A DNA stretch of 64,000 bases from JACCVL01 sp963704295 (lineage in GTDB: Bacteria > Actinomycetota > Actinomycetes > Propionibacteriales > Nocardioidaceae), in the NCBI GenBank assembly GCA_963704295.1, contig OY969884.1, forward strand, positions 1,488,001 through 1,552,000, read 5' to 3'. Positions 8,181-16,537 of the stretch are shown here, in pieces. Position 1 is the stretch's first letter. Every line of letters begins with the position of its first letter. Made by a program: the position numbers and the translations under genes. The notes beneath the pieces are model-generated. The model had not been told where the DNA came from, ran no database searches, and saw only the letters and a list, made by a program, of their open reading frames with translations.

Positions 8181-9899
8181 TCAGCGGCGGTCGAGCAGCG
8201 CCGGCCGTCCGACCGTCGGCAGCACCAGGCGGGAGCCGGTCGCGGTGACCGCGCCCACCCGCCCCTCCGCGACGTCCACCGCTCCCGGGTTGCCAGGCAC
8301 CGCCCAGACGGTGTTCGAGCTGCGCAGCCACAGACCGACCCGGTGCCCGGCGGCGAACGTGTAGTCCTGCGGCAGCATCCGTACGGTCGCCCGGACCCAC
8401 GAGCCGGGCGCCGGGTCGGCGTGGTCCAGGCCGTTGCGGTAGTCCACGTGCAGGAAGCCGCGCTCGACGGTCCGAGCGCTGCCGGCCGGGGCGATGTCGA
8501 CCAGGACCGGGGTCAGGTGCATCGTCGAGCGCTGCATCCGGACGACGGCGTGCAGCCGTGCCGAGCCCACCAGCCGGGTCGCGCGGGTGAGCGCGGCCGA
8601 GCGGTACTCCAGCCCGCCCAGCGTGCCGGCCTCCTCGGTAGAGGTTCCCGTCTCGACGTACGAGCCCGTGTTGGTGCGGCCACGACGATCCGGGCGGCTG
8701 CCGAGGACGCCGCTCTCGGCGTCTCGGCGCAGCCACAGCGTGGTCGGCACCGTGCTGCGCAGCGGATAGTCGCCATGCACCCGAAAGCGGGTCGGACCGG
8801 TGCTGGAAGCTCCACGGGTGATGACCGGCCCCGCCCCCTGGATGCCGTTGACCGCGCCTTTCAGGGTATGCGCGAGAAAGCGGTCGAGCAGCGGCAGCCA
8901 ACGGCGGCCGTCCGTGCCGCCGGAGTGGCTGCCCTGGGTGAGGTACATCAGCTTGAACGGCACCCCTTCGACCCGCTGGGTGCTGGAGTCGTCGACCGGC
9001 AGGGCACGAAACAGCTCGGTCGCCTCCTGCTGCTTGACGTTGTAGTCCTGCCACCCATGGGCGAGCAGCACGGCGGCCCGGAAGTCCTCCGCGCGCCGGC
9101 GGTAGTCACGCTGCACCCAAAACCGGTCGTAGTCGGGGTTGCGGGAGTAGCCCTCCTCGGTGTGAGCCGTCGCGTCACACTCACCCGCCCGTGAGCGGGC
9201 GGTGTCCGCGAAGTGCTGTCCCATCGGGTCGGCCGCCACGGTCTTGCCGAAGCCCACGTCGAACGCGAGCGGGGTGTCGAACCCTTCGTCCGTCGGCACC
9301 TCGGAGTTCAGGAAGTAGCGGGTGCCGTCGCCGTAGGCGTAGCCGTACCAGCGGCTGATCGCCGAGATGGGGACGATCGCCTTCAGCTCGGGGACCTCGG
9401 CGCCGCGCGCCGCCACCATCGAGGCGGTCGTGCCGTTGTACGAGCCGCCGATCATCGCCACCTTGCCGCTGGACCACTCCTGGTCGGCGAGCCAGTGCAC
9501 CACGTCCACGCCGGAGCGGGTCTCGGCCGCGCCGCCGTAGTCCCAGCAGCCGGTGGAGCCGCGCGTGCCCAACACGTCGGCCACCGCCCGGGCGTAACCC
9601 TCCGGCACGTACCGCTCCCCGACGGAGTCGCGGGCCGGCTCCGGCTCACCGAGCGAGTTGTAGGGCGAGTAGGTGAAGATCACCGGTTGGCCGGACTCGT
9701 CGAACGCGGTGTCCCGCCAGATCTCCACCCGGATCACCGCATCGCCGACCGTGGGCACGTAGTGCACCTCGTAGGTCTCGGTCTCCGTGCCCGACCCTGT
9801 CTCGGATCGCGGCGCGCCGGAGGCGGCGCCGACCGGCACCGACCCGAAGGCCAGCGCACAGCCGGTCACGGCCGTGGTCAACAGGCGGGACAGGCGCAT
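8181..9899 (-). CDS. Secreted CocE/NonD family hydrolase (X-Pro dipeptidyl-peptidase-like)
   Basis: Exported alpha/beta-hydrolase of the S15/CocE group that cleaves esters or peptides; the substrate is not evident. Residues 1-29 are a Sec signal peptide (MRLSRLL, hydrophobic core, GAASGA). The N-terminal hydrolase domain carries the nucleophile in MIGGSYNG (Ser153), an acid in HGWQDYNVK and a His in TQGSHSGG. The C-terminal jelly roll (about 350-572) with YRNGLDHADPAPGSWV and HRVGLWLRSSN is the PepX_C domain. It follows the gene at 9941 by 41 nt on the same strand. Length (572) is normal for the family. Confidence 0.92.
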   Translation of the reverse strand: MRLSRLLTTAVTGCALAFGSVPVGAASGAPRSETGSGTETETYEVHYVPTVGDAVIRVEIWRDTAFDESGQPVIFTYSPYNSLGEPEPARDSVGERYVPEGYARAVADVLGTRGSTGCWDYGGAAETRSGVDVVHWLADQEWSSGKVAMIGGSYNGTTASMVAARGAEVPELKAIVPISAISRWYGYAYGDGTRYFLNSEVPTDEGFDTPLAFDVGFGKTVAADPMGQHFADTARSRAGECDATAHTEEGYSRNPDYDRFWVQRDYRRRAEDFRAAVLLAHGWQDYNVKQQEATELFRALPVDDSSTQRVEGVPFKLMYLTQGSHSGGTDGRRWLPLLDRFLAHTLKGAVNGIQGAGPVITRGASSTGPTRFRVHGDYPLRSTVPTTLWLRRDAESGVLGSRPDRRGRTNTGSYVETGTSTEEAGTLGGLEYRSAALTRATRLVGSARLHAVVRMQRSTMHLTPVLVDIAPAGSARTVERGFLHVDYRNGLDHADPAPGSWVRATVRMLPQDYTFAAGHRVGLWLRSSNTVWAVPGNPGAVDVAEGRVGAVTATGSRLVLPTVGRPALLDRR

Positions 9900-9940
9900 G
9901 CCGTGGCCAACGAGCCAGTCCGGTCGACGTCACGCTCCGG

Positions 9941-10762
9941 TCAGCGGTTGCCCGGACCGCTCACGTCCAGCAGCACCTCGCGGGCGGCGTTCGGGGAGAT
10001 GCCCACCGCCAGCACCGGTCCCACCCCCCGGGCGTAGAACTTGTGCTCCAGCACGAACGGCTCGATCGGGACGCGGTCGCTCGTGGTCAGGACCTTGCGG
10101 TACTTCTCCCCACGCACCTGGATGTCGTCCTTGGTCGTGAGGATCCGTGCCCGGTCCTCGGCCTCTCCCTGGTAGTACTCCTGGCGGTAGCCGCAGCCCG
10201 CCATCGGCGCCGCCGGCACCGCGACGCCGGCCTGGGCGCCGTCGACGCCGTACTCGAACGACCCGGCGGTGCTGACCACCTCACCGTTCTCGTACTCACG
10301 GGTGAACTCCCCGAGGTACCAGATGCTGCCGCCCGAGTCCTGGGCGTACCAGTCGAACGTGTTCTCGACCAGCTCGCCGCGCTCGGTGACGACGTCGTGC
10401 ACGACCCGTGCCTCGATGCCGCGGATCATCTTGGTCCGGTGCGTGACCCGCACCTCGATTCGCTGCTGGGCACCCTGGGCGTCGGTCTCCTTGAAGGTCC
10501 ACGTCGTGCCCGGCTGCATCGGCCAGTACGGGTTGTCGATCGTGGTGCTGAAGTCGGCCGGGTCCAGGTCGACCGGCTGCGCCCCGTGCGGAAGGTCGTA
10601 GGGGCCGGGCTGCGCACAGCGGGTGTGCCCACGCTGGTCGGCGGTGGCTGCCGACCCGGGGGCGGCGTCCGCGCCGTTGACCCAGGTCGCACCGGCAAGT
10701 GACGCCAGCATCGCGGCCGCCGTGCCCGCCAGCAGCGAGCGGCGGAGTGTGGTGGTGGTCAT
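9941..10762 (-). CDS. Secreted protein of unknown function (273 aa)
   Basis: A probably exported protein: residues 1-34 form a signal peptide (MTTTTLRRSLLAGTAAAML…GADAA) with a cleavage site after ADA. The mature part is mostly beta, with NPYWPMQPGTTWTF, VVHDVVTERGELVENTFDWYAQDSGG (two blocks) and WYLGEFTREYENG, a pattern seen in secreted actinobacterial proteins of unknown role. Two cysteines (CAQPGPYDLP and AGCGYRQE) may form a disulfide. Its stop lies 41 nt before the secreted hydrolase, so the two may be co-expressed for extracellular use. I cannot assign a function. Confidence 0.8.
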   Translation of the reverse strand: MTTTTLRRSLLAGTAAAMLASLAGATWVNGADAAPGSAATADQRGHTRCAQPGPYDLPHGAQPVDLDPADFSTTIDNPYWPMQPGTTWTFKETDAQGAQQRIEVRVTHRTKMIRGIEARVVHDVVTERGELVENTFDWYAQDSGGSIWYLGEFTREYENGEVVSTAGSFEYGVDGAQAGVAVPAAPMAGCGYRQEYYQGEAEDRARILTTKDDIQVRGEKYRKVLTTSDRVPIEPFVLEHKFYARGVGPVLAVGISPNAAREVLLDVSGPGNR

Positions 10763-10860
10763 GATCTGCTCCCTTCGTGCCTCGACGTCGTCGCCGAGTC
10801 CGTGGGTTCACGATCGAGGGCCTGCCCTGTCGAGACGCTGAACGTCGGCGGACCAGCGCC

Positions 10861-10866
10861 TAGCCT
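10861..10866 (+). promoter_or_regulatory. -10 element of a probable leaderless promoter for the FhuF-like gene
   Basis: TAGCCT with a 6-nt gap to ATG 10873. The 110-nt divergent gap between 10763 and 10872 also carries the ribosome binding site (GGGAG) of the secreted protein on the other strand. Confidence 0.5.
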
Positions 10867-10872
10867 GCGGTC

Positions 10873-11673
10873 ATGGTGGTCACGCAGTCCGGGGCGTCGG
10901 GCGCGAGCCGACTCGCGGCCGCCGTTGCGGACACCGACGAAAAGATCTCCTGGGCGCAGGTCCGGATCGGCGTGGACGCGCGCGCCGGCTGGCTGTCGTG
11001 TGCCGATCTCACCGGCGACCCGGACCGGCTGCGACGCTGGCAGGACGACACCGCCGCCGCGTACGGCGACGGGACCGCCGATCCCACGATCACCGCGGCG
11101 GGTCTCGTCCTCGACTGGTACCTCGCCGCCGTGACCCTGCCGGCCGCCACGGCGTTCTCGCTCGGCGGGGTGGTGCCGGACCTCGCCCCGGACCGGGTGG
11201 CGCTGCTCCCCGGACCGCCCGGGTCGCCGGTGGCGGCGACCGCGCTGCTGTCCGTCGAGCCGGCCACCGCGGCCCCGGACGCCGATGCGATGGCCGGCCA
11301 GCTGCGGGCGCACGCGCGGGCGTTCCTGGCAGCGTACGCACCGCTGACCCGGTTCGGCCGCCGCTCCACCTGGGCGGCGGTCACCGACGCCATGGACACC
11401 GCGTTCCTCACCGCCGGCTGGGTCAGCGAGGACCCCGTGGCGGCCGCGGCGGATGCCGCGCGCGTGCTGGGAGCCGGGCCCGACCGATGCTGGCAGCGTG
11501 GCGCCGGCTGGTCGACGCTGCACCAGCTGACCGACAGCGGCGGACGCCAGCACTGGACGCGGCGCCGGCACGGCTGCTGCTTCCTCTACCGGCTGGACGG
11601 CGTCGCTGCCTGCCCGACCTGCCCCCGGGTCAGCGACGCGGAGCGGGAGAGGCTGGCTGCGTCGTGGGACTGA
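10873..11673 (+). CDS. FhuF-like (2Fe-2S)-binding protein
   Basis: A 266-residue protein resembling FhuF, the ferric-siderophore reductase. The C-terminus has the unusual FhuF cluster motif Cys-Cys-x10-Cys-x2-Cys (GCCFLYRLDGVAACPTCPR, about residues 235-253). The remainder is a loosely conserved helical domain with SLGGVVPDL and AFLAAYAPLTRFGRRSTWAAVTDAM. By family it would release iron from a siderophore by reduction in the cytoplasm, but no siderophore uptake genes are nearby, so this is inference. Its 3' end overlaps the convergent TIGR02206 gene by 44 nt. Confidence 0.85.
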   Translation: MVVTQSGASGASRLAAAVADTDEKISWAQVRIGVDARAGWLSCADLTGDPDRLRRWQDDTAAAYGDGTADPTITAAGLVLDWYLAAVTLPAATAFSLGGVVPDLAPDRVALLPGPPGSPVAATALLSVEPATAAPDADAMAGQLRAHARAFLAAYAPLTRFGRRSTWAAVTDAMDTAFLTAGWVSEDPVAAAADAARVLGAGPDRCWQRGAGWSTLHQLTDSGGRQHWTRRRHGCCFLYRLDGVAACPTCPRVSDAERERLAASWD

Positions 11674-12358
11674 GGCTCCGCCGCTCGAGCTGCACCCACG
11701 GCCAGGTCAGCAGCGCCCAGACCGACAGCACGACCAGCACCTCAGCCAGCACGTACCACGGCCAGTCACCGAGCAGGTCGAGGACAGACGCCGCCGCCGG
11801 CTTCGCGTTCAGGTAGCCGTAGTTGGTGCCGGTCGTGGTGTTGAAGGCGAACAGGGTGGCGGCCCACCCGGCGGTCACCAGGACCGAGTTCGCGTACGCC
11901 CGCCAGCTCGGTGTCTGCCCGAGACCCCAGGTGAGATAGCAGGCGGCCCAGACCACCAGCAGGTGCATCCCCCAGAACGTGATGAACACCGGGTCGGGGA
12001 AGTCGTGTGACAGGTCGGGCGTGACGACGGCCTGGGTGGTGAGCGTCAGCCCCCAGTAGTACGTCAACCCGACCGCCCAGGGGCGCAGCGTCCACAGCGC
12101 GTAGGCGGCAGCCAGCGCCGCCAGGTCACACAGCTGCAGCGGCAGTGCGTGCACCCAGTCACCGTCGAAACGCCACCAGGACAAGACCTGCAGCGGCACG
12201 GTGAAGACGACGATAGCGCCGGCGAACATCCTGCTCGTTCGCATCTGGCCAACGCGACCGCGCAGGGAGCGCCCGAGCAGGATGAGCACCACCGCTCCGA
12301 CGACGCCCAGGCCGACGACGACCCGGTGCGTGGCCCCGTAGGCCTCGAAGCCGTCCAT
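11630..12358 (-). CDS. TIGR02206 family membrane protein (YwaF-like)
   Basis: A 242-residue protein with six to seven transmembrane helices and no known function. The family signature is visible in LPLQLCDLAALAAAYALWT, in LTYYWGLTLTTQAVVTPDL, in DPVFITFWGMHLLVVWAA and in FAFNTTTGTNYGYLNAKP, the GTNYGYLxxKP block being the most conserved. ATG 12358 starts the frame. Its 3' end runs 44 nt into the convergent FhuF-like gene, which may make the two transcripts antisense to each other. Confidence 0.9.
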   Translation of the reverse strand: MDGFEAYGATHRVVVGLGVVGAVVLILLGRSLRGRVGQMRTSRMFAGAIVVFTVPLQVLSWWRFDGDWVHALPLQLCDLAALAAAYALWTLRPWAVGLTYYWGLTLTTQAVVTPDLSHDFPDPVFITFWGMHLLVVWAACYLTWGLGQTPSWRAYANSVLVTAGWAATLFAFNTTTGTNYGYLNAKPAAASVLDLLGDWPWYVLAEVLVVLSVWALLTWPWVQLERRSLSPTTQPASPAPRR

Positions 12359-12398
12359 CGCATCACCTCAGCGGGGGGTGAGCCACCCGAGCCGTGAC

Positions 12399-14348
12399 TC
12401 AGCCGACGGTCAACCCGAACGCCGTCCGGTTGAGGGTGTCCTCGAGGCCCTGGAAGCCCTCGAACGGGTTGAGCCGGTTCACGCCGAAGTCCACGTCGCG
12501 GTCGTCGGCGGTGCCGCCTACCCCGTCCGGACCGGGCCCGAAGATCGCGCGGGCGTTCCCCCCCTGATCCATCAGGTTGGGCCGGCCGTCGAACTGGTCG
12601 ACGTGCCAGTTGCCGAGGTAGTGGCCCGCCTCGTGGGACACCAGGTTGCCCAGCACCTGCCCGACGAACCGCACCCGGTCGCTCTGAGGCTCCAGGTAGT
12701 GGTTGATCGAGAACTCGTCCCGCGGAGACCCGGAGAGCAGGTCCAGCAGCAGCAGCGCCGTCTCCTCCTGGTCGAAGTTCCCCGGATCGATCGACTGGGC
12801 GATCCCGATGGTGAACACGCCTGACTCCGGGATGGTCCCACCCACGATCACGCGGCTGACGTTGTCCTGACCCCACGTGTCGGGGTGGTCACGACTGTTG
12901 CGGATGCGCACACCGAAATCGTCGTTCAAACCCTGCGCAGCGAGGTCGCGCCGAACGCTCTCCCGGACCGAGGCGACGACCGCATCGATCACGGCGTCCT
13001 CCTGGTTGCGGCGCAGCCCCCACCGCCCGAGGAAGGCCGACAGCGGACTCAGCTCACTCACGCCGCTCCCCCCGAAGATCCCGGTGTTCAGCCGGGCGCC
13101 GTCGAAGTCGAGGAACAGCGTCTGCCGCGCGCCGGCGCCCGCGGTGGCAAGCCCAGGGCGGTACGCCTCCAGGTCTGCCCGGTAGTCACCGGGACCGCGG
13201 GTCACCTCGACCGTGTACCGACCCGAGGTGGCGGCAACGTGGTCCACCACCGCTCGGCCACCGCCCGGCAGCGGCGTCGAGGCCGGGTAGATGAAGCTGG
13301 CATCGAAGAACGAGCCGAAGACCTTGGTGCCGTCGGGGTCGTAGACCGCCAGCGACCGAGCCCCGTCCAGTGTCCCGCCGAGCACGTCCCCGGCCGCCAG
13401 GTCCACGGCGAAGAAGTCCCGGTCGGGCCGGTTCACCGCCACGGAGAACCGGTAGCTGCCCTCGCTCTCGGCGCCGGTCCCGCTGCCGCTGTTGAAGCGG
13501 TTCCGGGGATAGGTGCAACAACCGCCCACCATCACGAAGTACGTCCCGGCGCGGAGCGGGAGCACCAGCCGCGCCCGGTCCCGTCGCGGGAACGCGACGT
13601 CCTTCAGCGCGCCCTTCTCCCCCCAGACGGCGACCAGGGGCTCGAGGTCGCTGCCGTCCCGGGCGTTCACCTCGGCGACGATCTGCCGACCCTGCGGCAC
13701 GCGGACCCGGTAGTAGTCGAAGTCACCCGAGCCGCTGCCCGCCGCTCCGTGTGGGCCGTCGCCGATCCGGCCGACCGTCCGGATCCCCGGCCGCTTCCCG
13801 ACGATGCCGGTGGCCTGGGCCAGCGGGATGGACCCGTTGTCCTCGGCCGACTTGTCCCGCTTGCCCAGCCGCACCTCGTCGCGGGCCTGGTGCCCGAGAA
13901 CGGTCACGCCCGGCAGGTCGCCTGCACCGGTGCCGAAGCCGGCGATCGGCTCGGCGGTCGCCGGACGGTCGTTGGCGCCGAGCAACCGCTCCGGCTCCTG
14001 CTCGGTGTAGAGCAGCGGCTCGTCCAGCCGTCCCTCGCCGGCCTGGCGCGCGCTCGCCTGGGCGGCGTACCGCTGCCAGTAGTTCCAGTCCACCGCGTCA
14101 CCGTCCGGTAGCAGCGCAAGGTACGGGTTTCCGATCGGGTACGAGGACTGGCCCAGCTGCGCGGTGGGGCGCGGTCCGACCCGCCCGCGATCTGGCCAGC
14201 CTGGCTCCCCGTCACCCTGCGCCGGCGGGACAGCGACGAACCCGCCGCTGCCCGGCGTGGACACCTGTTGGTGGGCCAGGGTGGGACTCGAGGTGGCGAC
14301 CAGCGCGAGCACGGTCGTGCTGGCGGCGACGATCCAGACAGACTTCAT
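12399..14348 (-). CDS. Secreted metzincin-type zinc metalloprotease with PPC-like domains
   Basis: Exported 649-residue protein. After a signal peptide (MKSVWIVAASTTVLALVATSSPTLA, cleaved near 25) come a Pro/Gly-rich region, two beta domains resembling bacterial pre-peptidase C-terminal domains (one near 190-305 with DYYRVRVPQGRQIVAEVNA, one near 310-400), and a C-terminal catalytic domain opened by TLFLDFDGARLN. The zinc site is HEAGHYLGNWH (572-582, HExxHxxGxxH) followed by LMDQGG, a likely Met-turn at Met593. ATG 14348 is preceded by GGGAGG; the frame is open further up. It could belong to an unassigned metzincin family. The target is unknown. Confidence 0.85.
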   Translation of the reverse strand: MKSVWIVAASTTVLALVATSSPTLAHQQVSTPGSGGFVAVPPAQGDGEPGWPDRGRVGPRPTAQLGQSSYPIGNPYLALLPDGDAVDWNYWQRYAAQASARQAGEGRLDEPLLYTEQEPERLLGANDRPATAEPIAGFGTGAGDLPGVTVLGHQARDEVRLGKRDKSAEDNGSIPLAQATGIVGKRPGIRTVGRIGDGPHGAAGSGSGDFDYYRVRVPQGRQIVAEVNARDGSDLEPLVAVWGEKGALKDVAFPRRDRARLVLPLRAGTYFVMVGGCCTYPRNRFNSGSGTGAESEGSYRFSVAVNRPDRDFFAVDLAAGDVLGGTLDGARSLAVYDPDGTKVFGSFFDASFIYPASTPLPGGGRAVVDHVAATSGRYTVEVTRGPGDYRADLEAYRPGLATAGAGARQTLFLDFDGARLNTGIFGGSGVSELSPLSAFLGRWGLRRNQEDAVIDAVVASVRESVRRDLAAQGLNDDFGVRIRNSRDHPDTWGQDNVSRVIVGGTIPESGVFTIGIAQSIDPGNFDQEETALLLLDLLSGSPRDEFSINHYLEPQSDRVRFVGQVLGNLVSHEAGHYLGNWHVDQFDGRPNLMDQGGNARAIFGPGPDGVGGTADDRDVDFGVNRLNPFEGFQGLEDTLNRTAFGLTVG

Positions 14349-14496
14349 GATGCTCCCTCCCCGGCCGGTCGGCCGGCGACACGTCAGGTGCCGGGCGGCG
14401 CGCGGACCGGTGCTCCCAGCACACCACACGACGGCCCGCTATGGGTGGCATCAGCCGGGTCAATCACGCCGGGCGTCACAGGCTGGCCGGGGTTGA

Positions 14497-15999
14497 TCAC
14501 TCCGGGCTGTTGTCGGTGTCGCCTCCGACGACGTAGGAGGTGGTCACCCCGTCGTACATCAGGTGCGCCAGCAGGCCCTCCGCGGCGTGCGGCAGGTTGT
14601 GGCAGTGGTCCATCCACACGCCGGGGTTGTCGGCGACGAAGGCGATCTCGTAGGTCGCACCGTCCTCGACGTTGAGCGAGTCGACCCACCACGGACTGCC
14701 AGTGGACGCGACCCCGTCCCGACTCAGCACCACCGCGTGGTGGCCGTGCAGGTGCATCGGGTGCACCTCGCCGCTGTCGTTGGCGATGGTCATCCGGACC
14801 ACGTCACCCTCGGTGACCAGGAACATCGGCACGTCGGGGAACATCCGCCCGTTGACCGTCCACCACAGCCCGGGCCGGCCGTCGAGGAAGCCCGGCCGCC
14901 GGCCGATGCGGTAGTCGAAGGACCGGTCGAACCGGTCCGTAGCGAAGCCGACCGGCGCCGGCGAGCCGTAGGCCAGCAGGTCGAGCTCTGCCTCCGGCTC
15001 CGGTCCCGCCGGCACCTCCGCGCCTTCCGGACCGACAACGAGGGCGGTGTCCGCACCGGTGCCGATGCGGACGGCGGCGCCGTCAGCGGGGAGCGTCAGC
15101 TCGAGGTCCACCCGGCCGCCGGCGGTCACCGTCACAGCCACCTGCTCGAGCTCGGTGGGGGCGTTCAGGTCGATCCCGTCGACCGCGACCACCCGGAACG
15201 GCGCGCCGTCGACCCAGGTCCGCAGCGGACCGTTGTCGGTGTTCACCACCCGGACCCGGGCGGTGTCGCCGGGACTGGCCGGCGCCTCCGCCTGGCCCGC
15301 CACGCCGTTGACCGTCCGGTTCCCGTCGTAGGTGTGCACCGCGGCGACGACGTCGACGTCCGGCTGCGGGTGCGCTGCGTCGTCCGGCGGCGGCTCGACG
15401 ACCAGCGTGCCGAACATGCCGCGCCGGACCTGCTCGTGGGAGACCTGGTGCGAGTGGAACCAGTAGGTCCCGGCGTCCTCCACAACGAAGCGGTAGACGT
15501 GCTCGGCCCCGGGGGCAACCGCGTCCTGGGTGACGCCGGCCACGCCGTCCTCCGCGTTGGGCAGGTCCACTCCGTGCCAGTGCAGGGTGACGCCGTCGGG
15601 CACCGACTCGTTGACCAGCGTCACCTGGACCAGGTCACCCTGGGTGGCGCGGATCTCCGGCCCGGGGGAGCTGCCGTTCAGCGTGTAGCCGTCGACGGCC
15701 GGACCGTCGACGAGCGTGATCTGCTCGGCGCGCGCGACCACGGTGGCCGCGACGTCCGGCTGGCCACGCCGCGGTCCGGTCAGCGTGGACACGTCCCGTC
15801 CGTCCGCCATGCCCTGCCTCATCCCGGGCCCACCCCCGAGGTCCACGACACCCATGTCCATGACGCTGTAGGTGTCCGGGACCAGGCTCGCCCACCACAG
15901 CCAGCCCAGCGGCGCCAGCAACGCCGCAGAGGCCGCGGCAGCGACCAGGACGCGAAGGTGCCGGCGCAGCCAGCCCCGACGTTCGCGGTTCGCCGTCAC
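14497..15999 (-). CDS. Multicopper oxidase family protein
   Basis: Copper enzyme that oxidises a substrate (metal ion, phenol or similar) and reduces O2 to water, anchored by an N-terminal hydrophobic segment (about residues 11-31). All four copper motifs are present: LHWHG and WFHSHQ in domain 1, HPMHLHGHH and WMDHCHNLPHAAEGLLAHL in the last domain, with the T1 copper Cys in HCH. The axial ligand position appears to be Leu or Met in the LLAHLMY tail. GTG 15999, 4 nt after the upstream gene's stop, gives 500 residues, normal for a three-domain oxidase. Likely forms an operon with the small membrane protein upstream. Confidence 0.92.
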   Translation of the reverse strand: MTANRERRGWLRRHLRVLVAAAASAALLAPLGWLWWASLVPDTYSVMDMGVVDLGGGPGMRQGMADGRDVSTLTGPRRGQPDVAATVVARAEQITLVDGPAVDGYTLNGSSPGPEIRATQGDLVQVTLVNESVPDGVTLHWHGVDLPNAEDGVAGVTQDAVAPGAEHVYRFVVEDAGTYWFHSHQVSHEQVRRGMFGTLVVEPPPDDAAHPQPDVDVVAAVHTYDGNRTVNGVAGQAEAPASPGDTARVRVVNTDNGPLRTWVDGAPFRVVAVDGIDLNAPTELEQVAVTVTAGGRVDLELTLPADGAAVRIGTGADTALVVGPEGAEVPAGPEPEAELDLLAYGSPAPVGFATDRFDRSFDYRIGRRPGFLDGRPGLWWTVNGRMFPDVPMFLVTEGDVVRMTIANDSGEVHPMHLHGHHAVVLSRDGVASTGSPWWVDSLNVEDGATYEIAFVADNPGVWMDHCHNLPHAAEGLLAHLMYDGVTTSYVVGGDTDNSPE

Positions 16000-16003
16000 C
16001 CCG

Positions 16004-16447
16004 TCAGGCGGAGGCGCCCGCGCGCGACGGCGCCGGCCCGGAAGCCGGCTCACCCACGCCGGCCTGCCGGGCGGCCCGCCCCGCGACGATCGCCAGCACC
16101 AGGGCGTTGGCGCCGTGCAGAAGGCCGAGCACGGGCGCCTCGAACGAGGCGAAGGCAAGCAGCACCTGGACCACCGCCACCGCCAGCACGATCGCGGCCC
16201 ACCTGACCCCACCCGGGATCCTGGCGAAGAACGACACGATGAGCAGCGCGATGCAGACCAGCGGAATGCCCATCATCCCCACGATGCCGTGCAGCATGTG
16301 GCCGATGTTGCCCTCGGAGTTCTCGTCGAAGACCTCCCCGCCGTCGACCGCGGACAGCACGTCGAACCAGGCGAAGGCGATGAACGCCGCCTGCAGGACG
16401 ACTCCGACAGCAACCAGTCCGGCCAGCGCTCGGTAGGTGGATCGCAT
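16004..16447 (-). CDS. Small four-helix membrane protein (DUF6220-like)
   Basis: A 147-residue integral membrane protein with four hydrophobic helices: ALAGLVAVGVVLQAAFIAFA, GIVGMMGIPLVCIALLIVSF, AAIVLAVAVVQVLLAFASF and VLGLLHGANALVLAIVAGRA. His residues in HMLHG and LLHGANA lie on helices 2 and 4, a spacing that resembles heme-binding or DUF6220 proteins. Coupled to the multicopper oxidase (4 nt gap), so it may pass electrons or copper to it; that is inference. ATG 16447 is preceded by GGGGAGG. Confidence 0.75.
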   Translation of the reverse strand: MRSTYRALAGLVAVGVVLQAAFIAFAWFDVLSAVDGGEVFDENSEGNIGHMLHGIVGMMGIPLVCIALLIVSFFARIPGGVRWAAIVLAVAVVQVLLAFASFEAPVLGLLHGANALVLAIVAGRAARQAGVGEPASGPAPSRAGASA

Positions 16448-16537
16448 CTGGCATGACCTCCCCGTATCACCGGGGCCAGGGAGCCGGCCCCACGCTCGCG
16501 CAGTCTAAGGCAGGACAGCGCAGGGCAGGTGCGGATT

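Noticed and set aside
14349..14496. Small gene between the metalloprotease and the multicopper oxidase
   Set aside because: No frame with a start, ribosome site and plausible protein is present; the gap probably holds the metalloprotease promoter and leader.
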